A program made the position numbers and the translations under genes. This document shows, in pieces, positions 1 to 8,395 of a DNA stretch of 64,000 nucleotides. Below the pieces are notes generated by a model. It saw only the letters and a list, made by a program, of their open reading frames with translations, ran no database searches and was not told where the DNA came from. Position 1 is the first letter of the stretch, and each line of letters opens with the position of its first letter. Source of the stretch: GCA-2748575 sp965222725 (GTDB lineage: Bacteria; Pseudomonadota; Gammaproteobacteria; Pseudomonadales; Ketobacteraceae); contig OZ244969.1 in NCBI GenBank assembly GCA_965222725.1, positions 3,472,001-3,536,000 on the forward strand. The letters are read 5' to 3'.

Positions 1-1
1 G

Positions 2-319
2 ATAAGAGACATGGAAGACATGGTGGAGCGGGAGGAATATCTGGAATTTCTGGATGCCACCTTTAACTTTGCCCGCATGGGCTATCAGTTTGCCAATAAC
101 ACCTATCTTGAGGATATGCTGAACGATCTTCAGCCTTCCATTCGCCGTACTTATTATCACGCCATCAAAATGAGCAAAGAGGAAATGCAGCGTTCACTGA
201 CTTTCTTCCAGGGGCTGATGGAACGCCTGTTGGCCCGTGATGCCGACGGTGCGGTGGCGGCACTGGAGAAATTCGGTGATCACCAGTGCCAGTTGGTTTT
301 GTCTTATCTTGAAGCCTGA
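2..319 (+). CDS. GntR-family regulator, C-terminal part of FCD domain (partial)
   Basis: The reading frame is open to the left edge, so this is the 3' end of a longer gene; the first ATG at 11 is probably internal. The roughly 105 visible residues are all helical, with the closing pattern of an FCD ligand-binding domain: a helix ending RRTYYHA, then SFF-like and MERLLARD segments, and a final helix with D-H-Q. FCD domains are the effector-binding part of FadR/GntR-type repressors, and the DNA-binding winged helix would lie upstream. A GntR-family gene just upstream of smc is the arrangement known in Pseudomonas. It converges on cysZ and overlaps its 3' end by 16 bp. The family call is good; the ligand is unknown. 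Confidence 0.7.
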   Translation: MRDMEDMVEREEYLEFLDATFNFARMGYQFANNTYLEDMLNDLQPSIRRTYYHAIKMSKEEMQRSLTFFQGLMERLLARDADGAVAALEKFGDHQCQLVLSYLEA

Positions 320-1134
320 ACGTCGGTTGCTGCCGCTGTTGATGCGACATCGCCGGCTGGGCTTCTTTCGCTGACCCTTGCCACCCAGAATGCCACGCCA
401 CCTGCCACGGCGACGGGAATAATAAACAGATTCAGAATGGGGGTGGCAGTAGCCAGGGTGACAGCTCCACCGAATCCCATGGTGGCGGCCCGGTGTTTGC
501 GCATCAGCGCCAGGGTCTCCTGAAACGTCAGGCCATTGTTGTCGGCCGGTACATCCAGATATTGCATGGCCAGCATCCAGGCGCCGAACAGGTACCAGAG
601 CACCGGTGACACTGCATTCACCAGCGGAATAAAACTCAGAATCAGGGTAAGTATCAGCAGGCCCACCGCCCGCAGGCCCCAGTATTTCAGTTTGGTCAGT
701 TCACGACGAAAGGTGCGTCCGGCAATCTGCCAAAGGCTAAGCACCGGGTAATTCAGGGGGCGGAGCTCTTTTTCCACTTTTTCAGCCAGTAATCCGATAA
801 AGGGGCTGACAATCAGATGGGTAAACATGGTGAACACCGAACTCATGATAAACAGCATCAGCAGTACAATCACCAGCATCAGCACCCAGTAAATAACGCT
901 GCCCACGCCTTCAAGAACCGGTTCCAGCCAGTCGAGCCAGCCGGGCAGATCCGGGGAAGATCCCAGGCCACTGAGCAGGCCGCTCAGCTGATCAATTATC
1001 AGGTAGCCGAACAAACTGAATATGATGATATTCACTATCAGAGGCACCACCATATAAGGGCGGATTCCCGGTTTTTTCGCCAGATCGAAACCCTGAATAA
1101 CGTAGTGAATGCCTTCTTTAAGTTGCGCGATCAT
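304..1134 (-). CDS. cysZ: CysZ-family sulfate transporter
   Basis: A 276-residue integral membrane protein with about four to six hydrophobic segments and the family's N-terminal pattern of a short amphipathic stretch followed by R-P-Y and V-P-L-I-V-N leading into the first membrane helix. The SPFIGLLAEKVE segment in the middle is typical of CysZ/EI24 proteins. CysZ takes up sulfate for cysteine synthesis across the inner membrane. The start is an ATG with an AGGATG-like ribosome site just upstream. The C-terminal 20 residues are Ala/Ser/Thr-rich and probably disordered. It is transcribed away from smc, and their shared gap carries a palindromic element. No cysteine-pathway genes lie next to it. 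Confidence 0.85.
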   Translation of the reverse strand: MIAQLKEGIHYVIQGFDLAKKPGIRPYMVVPLIVNIIIFSLFGYLIIDQLSGLLSGLGSSPDLPGWLDWLEPVLEGVGSVIYWVLMLVIVLLMLFIMSSVFTMFTHLIVSPFIGLLAEKVEKELRPLNYPVLSLWQIAGRTFRRELTKLKYWGLRAVGLLILTLILSFIPLVNAVSPVLWYLFGAWMLAMQYLDVPADNNGLTFQETLALMRKHRAATMGFGGAVTLATATPILNLFIIPVAVAGGVAFWVARVSERSPAGDVASTAAATDVQASR

Positions 1135-1779
1135 TGATACATCCTGTGTCTGGTCAGTGCTGCAGCAAAGCTATCACAGAACGCTGTAACTTCCTAACTG
1201 CCTGAGTTTTATTGCCAACTTGCGGGATGTGGAAAAGCAAGCCATATTTAGTGCCGTTAACGGGCCCTAATGCTCGTGTCTCGCGCCAAAAAAAGATAAA
1301 ATGCGCGGTTTAAATGAGCAAATGACTAGGGAAGCTCTGATCAAGTCCAGACGGCCTCTGTCCTTCAGGAATTTTTCCTGGCAAGGCGTGCGATGCAGGC
1401 GGGCTGGTTGCCCGGCGAAGCAGCACAACGCGGCCAGGGGGAATTCCTGAAGGACCCTCCTGGCGCGGCCTGAAAGGCACAACTGCTGCGTTAAGTTTCT
1501 TGTTAAGGACTATGGCCATTAACGGCGAAACTTGCCTTGCAGTTGCACCTTTCAGGTTGCGCAGAGGCCATCTGGACTTGATCAGAGCTTCCCCAGTTTA
1601 TAAATTGAGCTCATGTTTTGTACGGTTGCCTGTGACGGACTCAGGTAACCGGCCATGTCCCGGGGGCCATGCCATCGATACCAGCGTGCTGAACGCCTAG
1701 CCAGCCGTGGGTGACACCAGGGGTTCACCACACAGGCCGTTTCGCCCTGAGTAAAAATTCAAAGGATTAAAATAATTCC
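1135..1779. other. Divergent cysZ-smc intergenic region
   Basis: This 645-bp gap lies between divergently transcribed cysZ and smc. Its middle is filled by the palindromic element at 1329-1593. Left of the element is a 10-bp palindrome CCGTTAACGG around 1253-1262. Right of it about 185 bp lead to smc. I cannot assign convincing -35/-10 boxes for either gene, and I see no gene here. Confidence 0.5.
1329..1593. mobile_element. MITE-like palindromic element with 32-bp terminal inverted repeats
   Basis: The ends 1329-1360 and 1562-1593 are reverse complements at 31 of 32 positions. Two further palindromes fill the interior: 1361-1373 pairs perfectly with 1442-1454, and 1464-1486 pairs with 1539-1561 at 21 of 23 positions, counting two G-U pairs. 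The arms abut, so one strand would fold into a three-way junction. There is no transposase-sized frame; short frames inside are by-products of the repeats. I see no clear target-site duplication. Most likely it is a non-autonomous insertion with IS-like ends (GGGAAGCTCTGA) that landed in the cysZ-smc promoter gap. A dispersed structured RNA or DNA element is the alternative. Confidence 0.6.
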
Positions 1780-4700
1780 ATGCGGTTGAAGTGTATTAAA
1801 TTAGCGGGTTTCAAATCGTTCGTTGACCCCACCACGGTCTCGTTCCCCAACAACCTGTCAGCAGTTGTTGGCCCCAACGGCTGTGGCAAGTCCAACGTCA
1901 TCGACGCGGTGCGCTGGGTTATGGGGGAATCCTCCGCCAAGCATTTGCGCGGCGAATCCATGACCGATGTTATCTTCAACGGCTCCAACGCACGCAAACC
2001 CACCACGCAGGCTTCCGTAGAGCTGGTTTTCGACAACAGCGACAACACACTCACCGGCGAATACGCCAATTACAACGAAGTGGCCATCAAGCGGGTGGTG
2101 ACCCGTGACGCACAATCCAATTACTACCTGAACGGCACCAAATGCCGCCGCAAAGACATTACCGATATTTTCCTTGGCACCGGTCTTGGCCCCCGCAGTT
2201 ACGCCATTATTGAGCAGGGCATGATTTCCCGCCTGATTGAAGCCAAACCGGAAGAGTTGCGGATTTTTATTGAAGAAGCTGCCGGTATTTCCAAGTACAA
2301 GGAGCGCCGTCGGGAAACCGAAAACCGCATGAAGCGCACCCGGGAAAACCTGGATCGTCTGGAAGACCTGCGCGATGAGCTGGGGCGTCAGCTGCAGCAT
2401 CTGGAGCGTCAGGCGCAGGCCGCAGAAAAATACAAACAGTACAAGGAAGAAGAACGTTTGTTGCGGGCCCAGTTGCAGGCGCTGCGCTGGAAATCCGTGG
2501 ATATGACCGTATCCGATTACGAAAAAGTGATTCGTGATCTTGAGGTAAAACTGGAAGCCTGTATTGCGGATCAGCGGGCCATGGACGCGGAAATAGAAAA
2601 ACACCGCGACGTTCATACCGAAGTCAACGACAAGCTCAACGAAGTACAGGGCCGGTTTTACGGCCTGGGGGCGGATATTGCCCGAATCGAACAAACCATT
2701 CAGCACCAGAAAGAGCGGGGCAGCCAGCTGCGCCGTGATCTGCAGGAAACTATCGAAAGCAGCAAGGAAGCCCAGGAACAGTTACGCCAGGATCAGGAAC
2801 AGGCAGAGGAACTGAACGCCCGCCTGCTGGAGCTGGAACCGGAACTGGAAATGGTGCAGGCCCAGTCCGATGAATCTGCCGAGGCCCTGGCCCTGGCAGA
2901 AGATGCCATGCAGAACTGGCAGAGCGACTGGGATGACTTTAACCAGGCTGCCAACGAACCCCGCCAGAAAGCCCAGGTAGAGCAATCCCGCATTCAGCAT
3001 CTGGAGCAATCCATTGAACGTTTGCGGGATCGTATTGAACGCCTGAATCTGGAAAAAGAAACCTTGTCCGCCGGCCCTCTGGAAGAGGAAGTGGCCGAGC
3101 TGGAGGAGCGGGTGGCCGAAGCCGAACTCAGACTTGAAGACAAACAGGCTGCGGTGGCGGAACTGCTGGACCAGATCAATCACAAGCGTGAAGAAAACAA
3201 TCAGGTTGGCAATGAGCTGGACGCCCTGAAGAGCGAGATGCAGTCCATGAAAGGTCGCCACGCATCACTGGAAGCATTGCAACAGGCCGCGCTGGGTGAA
3301 TCAGATGTGGTGGACTGGCTGAGCAAGCACCGCCTGGACGACAACAAACGCCTGGCCACCGAAATCAAAGCCAAAGAAGGCTGGGAAAAGGCTATCGAAA
3401 CCGTGCTGGGTGATTATCTGCAGGCGGTGTGTGTGGATGGTTTTGATGCCGTGGCATCGGTGATTGATTCCCTGGAACACGGTTCCCTGGCGTTTGTGGA
3501 TACGCAGCACCAGGGCAAAAGCTCGACACGTTCCGATATCAGTCCGCTGGCGGATTATCTGGACGGTGACAGCGCCGGTAATCTGACCGCCAGCCAGCTA
3601 CTGAGTAATGTGTATGCCGTGGAATCCCTGGCTCAGGCGCTGGAAAAGCGCACTGCGCTGAATCCGGGCGAATCCATCATTACCAAAGACGGCCTCTGGC
3701 TGGGCAGCAACTGGTTACGCGTAGCGCGGGAGGATAATCCCCAATCCGGTATGTTGCAGCGCCAGCAGGAATTGCAGGATATTGAAATTCGCCTTGAGGA
3801 AACCCAGGCGAAAATTGAGGAACTGACTGAAAAACTGCAGCAGGGCCGCGACGGACTGAAAGACAAAGAGCAGGGCAGGGAAGAAGCCCAGCGTGAAGTG
3901 AGTGAGCTGAACCGGTCCAATGCCGATATCAAAGCGCAGCTGAGTGCAAAACAGGTGCGACTGGAACAGTTTTCCATGCGGCGCGATCGTATCAGCCGGG
4001 AACTGGAAGAATGCCGGGAGCAACAGCAGCAGGAACAGGAATCCATTGGCGAAGCCCGCCTGGAATTGCAGGAAGCGCTCGATCTGATGGAGCAGGACAC
4101 AGCCAAACGGGAAGAACTGCTGAAAAACCGCGATGAAAACCGCGAAGCACTGGATCAGGCCCGCCAGAAAGCCCGGGAAGATAAAGACAAGGCGCACCAG
4201 ATTGCACTGGAAGTGCGTTCCATGCGGACTCAGTCGCAATCCACCAAGCAAGGTGCGGAGCGTTTGAGTTCGCAGTTGAAATCACTGGAAGAACGCCGAA
4301 CTTCCATCGAAGAGCAGTTGTCTCAGGGGGATGATCCTTTTGTGGAATTGCAGGCGGAACTGGAAGAAAAACTGGAGCAGCGCCTGAAGGTGGAAGAAGA
4401 GCTCACCGAAACCCGCAAACAGCTGGATGCCTGTGAACATGATCTCCGTGCCTGTGAGAAAAAACGCTCAGAAGCGGAACAGGCTGCACAAAGTGTTCGT
4501 TCCGAACTGGAAAGAAACCGCATGCAGTGGCAAGGTTTGCAGGTGCAGCGTAATAATCTTCTCGATAAACTGAAAGAAGATGATTTTGACCTGGAAACCG
4601 TGCTGGAAAACCTGCCGGAAGAAGCCAATGAAACCGATTGGCAGGCGGAGCTGGAACGCCTGGCAGCACGTATATCCCGGTTGGGTGCCATTAACCTGGC

Positions 4701-5295
4701 CGCTATCGAAGAATTCAAATCTCAGTCCGAGCGTAAGAATTATCTGGATTCACAGCACGAGGATTTGATTGAAGCACTGGACACTCTGGAAAACGCGATT
4801 CGCAAAATCGATCGCGAAACCCGTACCCGCTTCAAGGAAACTTTCGATCTGGTGAACCGTGGTTTGCAGGAACTTTTCCCGAAAGTGTTTGGCGGTGGCC
4901 ATGCTTATCTGGAAATGACCGGCGAAGATTTACTGGATACCGGCGTTGCCATTATGGCGCGGCCACCGGGTAAACGTAACAGCACCATTCATTTGCTGTC
5001 CGGTGGTGAAAAAGCCTTAACGGCGATTGCGCTGGTATTTTCCATATTCCAGCTGAATCCGGCACCTTTTTGTATGCTGGACGAAGTGGATGCACCATTG
5101 GATGATGCCAACGTTGGGCGATATTCGCGCATGGTTGAAGAAATGTCAGAAAAGGTGCAGTTTATTTACATCACCCACAACAAGATTGCGATGGAAATGG
5201 CGCATCAGTTAATGGGTGTAACAATGCACGAACCGGGTGTTTCGCGCCTGGTGAGTGTGGATGTGGAAGAAGCGGCAGCCATGGCTGCGCTTTGA
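1780..5295 (+). CDS. smc: Chromosome segregation protein SMC
   Basis: SMC is the ATPase that, with ScpA and ScpB, loops and organises the nucleoid. This 1171-residue protein has the full layout: N-terminal head with Walker A GPNGCGKS near residue 32, a long coiled coil rich in E, Q, R and L, a globular hinge around residues 500-640, a second coiled coil, and a C-terminal head with the ABC signature LSGGEKA and Walker B ending in LDEVDAPLDD, then the D-loop. Length is normal. The ATG follows AAGGAT at a sensible distance. zipA and ligA follow on the same strand, the usual Pseudomonadales order. No scpA or scpB lies in the window. Confidence 0.97.
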   Translation: MRLKCIKLAGFKSFVDPTTVSFPNNLSAVVGPNGCGKSNVIDAVRWVMGESSAKHLRGESMTDVIFNGSNARKPTTQASVELVFDNSDNTLTGEYANYNEVAIKRVVTRDAQSNYYLNGTKCRRKDITDIFLGTGLGPRSYAIIEQGMISRLIEAKPEELRIFIEEAAGISKYKERRRETENRMKRTRENLDRLEDLRDELGRQLQHLERQAQAAEKYKQYKEEERLLRAQLQALRWKSVDMTVSDYEKVIRDLEVKLEACIADQRAMDAEIEKHRDVHTEVNDKLNEVQGRFYGLGADIARIEQTIQHQKERGSQLRRDLQETIESSKEAQEQLRQDQEQAEELNARLLELEPELEMVQAQSDESAEALALAEDAMQNWQSDWDDFNQAANEPRQKAQVEQSRIQHLEQSIERLRDRIERLNLEKETLSAGPLEEEVAELEERVAEAELRLEDKQAAVAELLDQINHKREENNQVGNELDALKSEMQSMKGRHASLEALQQAALGESDVVDWLSKHRLDDNKRLATEIKAKEGWEKAIETVLGDYLQAVCVDGFDAVASVIDSLEHGSLAFVDTQHQGKSSTRSDISPLADYLDGDSAGNLTASQLLSNVYAVESLAQALEKRTALNPGESIITKDGLWLGSNWLRVAREDNPQSGMLQRQQELQDIEIRLEETQAKIEELTEKLQQGRDGLKDKEQGREEAQREVSELNRSNADIKAQLSAKQVRLEQFSMRRDRISRELEECREQQQQEQESIGEARLELQEALDLMEQDTAKREELLKNRDENREALDQARQKAREDKDKAHQIALEVRSMRTQSQSTKQGAERLSSQLKSLEERRTSIEEQLSQGDDPFVELQAELEEKLEQRLKVEEELTETRKQLDACEHDLRACEKKRSEAEQAAQSVRSELERNRMQWQGLQVQRNNLLDKLKEDDFDLETVLENLPEEANETDWQAELERLAARISRLGAINLAAIEEFKSQSERKNYLDSQHEDLIEALDTLENAIRKIDRETRTRFKETFDLVNRGLQELFPKVFGGGHAYLEMTGEDLLDTGVAIMARPPGKRNSTIHLLSGGEKALTAIALVFSIFQLNPAPFCMLDEVDAPLDDANVGRYSRMVEEMSEKVQFIYITHNKIAMEMAHQLMGVTMHEPGVSRLVSVDVEEAAAMAAL

Positions 5296-5474
5296 GCTTT
5301 GATTGCTTTAAGGGATTATCGGTTTCAGCAAACAAAACTGGGTGGTATAGGGCAATACGGCAAAAAATCTTTATTTTTTTGAAAAATGCTCTATATGTTG
5401 GTTGAAAGATAAACTGTTTGGCGCAAGCAGCGGCGCTATACAGGGACAGTTAAAGTTAAAAACGAGGTGGATAA

Positions 5475-6605
5475 ATGGAATTCGGCTTACGAGAAGTCTT
5501 GATAGGAGTTGGCCTATTAGTGATTGCCGGGATTCTTTTTGATGGTTTTCGACGAATGCGGCGTTCCAAAAACGGCTCACTGGACATGCACAGTGAAATG
5601 GGCGGCAGCATGGACGATGACTGGGGTTATTACAAAGGTGAATTACCGAACGGCGGTGCCAGGGTTATAAAACTCAACCGGCAGGAACCGGAATTTGATG
5701 AGGCGGACATAGCCGCAGAGGCGCGTCGGGAACCGGATTTTTCTGATGATCTGTCAGATGAAGATCTAGCCGCCAGCGAACCCATGTATGCAGATACCAG
5801 CGACCGGGTGGAGAAAAGAGCCCGGCCGGTACAGCGTCAGGTAGCGGAGCCGGATCCGTTCCAGGACCCGGAACCACAGGACACAGTGCAGGATTACGTC
5901 AATCAGTCCCTGGCCCATGAAGCACCGGTGCAGGAACCTGCTGAAGAGTCGGTGGATCGCGCCAGCGACAACTACGAGGAAGTTCAGTCCGATCTGTTTG
6001 CCGATGATGAAATGCTGGAACGGGCAAAACAGGAGCAGGAAAGAAAACTCGCTTCCCACTATCGGGGCAACACTGAACCGCGTAAATCCAGGCCGCAGAA
6101 ACCGGCGCCGAAAAAACCGGAACCCGAACCGGTGGAAGCGGATATTGATCTGGGCATGAAAGAAATTGCCGATGTGCTGGTGGTGAATGTCATGGCCAAG
6201 CCCGGCAGCGACATCATTGGCGAAGACCTGTACCGGGCCATGGCATCCTGCGGATTCCGGCATGGCGACATGAACATCTTCCACCGCTTTGAGCAGCATA
6301 ATGGGGGTGGCCGGCTACTGTTCAGCATTGCCAATGTGGTGGAACCGGGTACCTTTGAACCGGAAGCACCGGAAGGTTTTACCACGCCCGGTATCTGTAT
6401 GTTCCTGAAACTGCCCGGGCCCAAGCGCCCCTTGCAGGCCTTTGAGATTATGGTGGAGAGCGCCCGCAAGCTTGGCAAGCTGATGAATGCTGATATGAAA
6501 GACGAGCACCACAGTGTGATGACCCAGCAGACCTTTGAGCACTACCGTCAGCGGGTGATCGATTTTGAACGCAAGCAGCTTTCCCAGAAAGCGCTGACCC
6601 GCTGA
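5475..6605 (+). CDS. zipA: Cell division protein ZipA
   Basis: ZipA tethers FtsZ to the inner membrane and helps assemble the division ring. The 376-residue protein starts with a single membrane helix at about residues 6-23 and a basic stretch FRRMRRSK. A long acidic and proline-rich linker (about 40-225) follows, then the globular C-terminal FtsZ-binding domain (about 235-370). The KKPAPKKPEPEP type of linker is characteristic. The ATG is preceded by GAGGTGG. It lies 179 bp downstream of smc and ends at a strong rho-independent terminator, so smc-zipA may form a transcription unit separate from ligA. Confidence 0.95.
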   Translation: MEFGLREVLIGVGLLVIAGILFDGFRRMRRSKNGSLDMHSEMGGSMDDDWGYYKGELPNGGARVIKLNRQEPEFDEADIAAEARREPDFSDDLSDEDLAASEPMYADTSDRVEKRARPVQRQVAEPDPFQDPEPQDTVQDYVNQSLAHEAPVQEPAEESVDRASDNYEEVQSDLFADDEMLERAKQEQERKLASHYRGNTEPRKSRPQKPAPKKPEPEPVEADIDLGMKEIADVLVVNVMAKPGSDIIGEDLYRAMASCGFRHGDMNIFHRFEQHNGGGRLLFSIANVVEPGTFEPEAPEGFTTPGICMFLKLPGPKRPLQAFEIMVESARKLGKLMNADMKDEHHSVMTQQTFEHYRQRVIDFERKQLSQKALTR

Positions 6606-6625
6606 TAGCCTAACCACCATAGGAA

Positions 6626-6660
6626 GCGCCCGGATTTCTCCCTATCCGGGTGCTTTTTTG
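6626..6660 (+). terminator. Rho-independent terminator after zipA
   Basis: A 10-bp stem (6626-6635 with 6644-6653, one G-U pair) encloses an 8-base loop and is followed by six T residues. It starts 20 bp after the zipA stop codon. Confidence 0.9.
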
Positions 6661-6788
6661 ATCAGTTTCTCCCTCCTTTCCCGTTGAATATTCTGCATTT
6701 TCCCAAATCTTTCCTAAAGTTAGTGAAAGGCCATTGCGTTATTGGCTGCCAATTCTGGCCATTTTTATGGAGTGTGTGTAGGGGCGTT

Positions 6789-8324
6789 ATGCTGAAGTTC
6801 CTGGTGGATATCCCTTTAAAATACAAATTCTGGCTGGTGAACGGGGTTTCCTTTTCACTGGTGCTGGTGGTGGTGCTGTTTTCCATGTTGCAGGAATACC
6901 ATACCGGCAAAGGCCAGGCACTGGCAGGCAGCAAGGATACCGCAGCAAACCTTTCGATTATGGCCGAGGAACTGAGCGTTGAGGATTTTCAGAAGCAGAT
7001 CAAAAAGACCAGTAATGCCTTTCTGGTGGGGGCCGATGGCAGGCTGATTCTTAACGGCAACCTGAGTATACCCGCACCCGTGGAAAAGGCGCTGCGCCGG
7101 CGGGTGGGCAGCAGTGACGAGGCCTTTATGGTGTATCCGGAACTGCTGGACCCGGCGCCAGTTTATGCGGTGGCGCTGCATTCCCATGACGGTTCCGGTG
7201 CCACAGTGGGTGCCATCAGCCAGGCCCGCTCCTATGCCGGTGTGTTTCTTGCCCAGGCGCCAAAGTATGCTGTTTTGGTGTTTTTCCTGATGCTGGTATT
7301 GCTGGTGGCCTCCCAGATGCTGATTCTGTTTGTGGAGCGCTATATCCGCACCTTTCGCGATGCGCTGGTGAAAGTGCAGGGCGAACGGGACCTGACGGTA
7401 CGGGTTCCGGTGACCAGCAAGGATGAAATTGGCCAGATGGCGGCATCTTTCAACACCATGCAGGCCAGCCGTCAGGACACCATGCGTATGATCAGCAGTA
7501 CGGTGGAAGTGCTGGAACACAGCTCCCGCGACTTGACGGAAAGCAGCCGGGTAACCCGTTCCGGTATGGCAGAGCAACAGGATGAAGCTGCCCGGCTGGT
7601 GATTGCCATGGATCAGATGCGCATGGCGGCCGAGGAAATTGCGCGCCGGGCTATTGAAACCCACCAGATATCCGAAGAGGCAGCCAAGCGTTCCACCGAA
7701 GGCCGCAATCTTGTGGAAGACACTCGCACCGCCATTGCCGCCCTGAGTGAAGAGGTGCTTGGCGCGGCCGAGCGTATCAGCCGGCTTCACGAAAACAGTC
7801 AGAGTATTGAAAAAGCCACCGGAGAAATCCGGGGCATTGCGGAACAAACCAATCTGCTGGCGCTGAATGCGGCCATTGAAGCAGCCAGAGCGGGGGAGTC
7901 CGGTCGTGGTTTTGCCGTGGTGGCCGATGAGGTTCGCAAACTGGCCATTCATGCCCAGGAGGCCACGGATCAGATCCAGTCTGTGGTGAATGATGTGCGG
8001 GCTTCTACCAATGATATCAATCAGGTGATGTCCGCCAGCCGTGATAAAGCGGCGCTTTGCGTCAATACAGCCCAGGATGCGGTGCGGGCTATTCAAGACG
8101 TGGATGAAATCGTGGATCAGGTAACCAGCAAAAACATGTCCATTTCCGCGGCGGCGGAAGAGCAGAGTCAGACGGTGGAATCCATGAGCCGCAATCTACA
8201 CGCCATTGAAGAAGTCAGCCGCGAAACCAATCAGCATGCCATCGAGATTTCCGAGCACACCGGCAAAATCTACGATCAGAGCCGTCAGCTCCACGAGCGG
8301 GTGCGTAAGACCAAGATTGATTAG
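6789..8324 (+). CDS. Methyl-accepting chemotaxis protein
   Basis: A transmembrane chemoreceptor that signals to CheA/CheW. I chose the ATG at 6789, preceded by TAGGGGC, giving 511 residues that begin close to the first membrane helix (about 14-34). The frame stays open to an ATG at 6684, but that would add 35 residues without a ribosome site. A periplasmic sensor of about 125 residues follows, then a second helix (about 163-185), a HAMP domain, and the long helical signalling domain with the near-invariant hairpin tip around EQTNLLALNAAIEAARAGE and GFAVVADEVRKLA. The sensor is short and I do not recognise its ligand. There is no CheR-binding pentapeptide at the C-terminus. Confidence 0.93.
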   Translation: MLKFLVDIPLKYKFWLVNGVSFSLVLVVVLFSMLQEYHTGKGQALAGSKDTAANLSIMAEELSVEDFQKQIKKTSNAFLVGADGRLILNGNLSIPAPVEKALRRRVGSSDEAFMVYPELLDPAPVYAVALHSHDGSGATVGAISQARSYAGVFLAQAPKYAVLVFFLMLVLLVASQMLILFVERYIRTFRDALVKVQGERDLTVRVPVTSKDEIGQMAASFNTMQASRQDTMRMISSTVEVLEHSSRDLTESSRVTRSGMAEQQDEAARLVIAMDQMRMAAEEIARRAIETHQISEEAAKRSTEGRNLVEDTRTAIAALSEEVLGAAERISRLHENSQSIEKATGEIRGIAEQTNLLALNAAIEAARAGESGRGFAVVADEVRKLAIHAQEATDQIQSVVNDVRASTNDINQVMSASRDKAALCVNTAQDAVRAIQDVDEIVDQVTSKNMSISAAAEEQSQTVESMSRNLHAIEEVSRETNQHAIEISEHTGKIYDQSRQLHERVRKTKID

Positions 8325-8395
8325 GGCTCACTCTTTTTCCGCAGGATTCTGTTGTACAATTCCCGGCAGTTTGGTGAATGGGAAGAGATGTAACG

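Noticed and set aside
1500..1700. Short open frames within and beside the palindromic element
   Set aside because: They arise from the repeat arms and have no family resemblance.
6855..8096. A 413-codon minus-strand frame under the chemoreceptor gene
   Set aside because: Shadow of the plus-strand chemoreceptor; no family resemblance.
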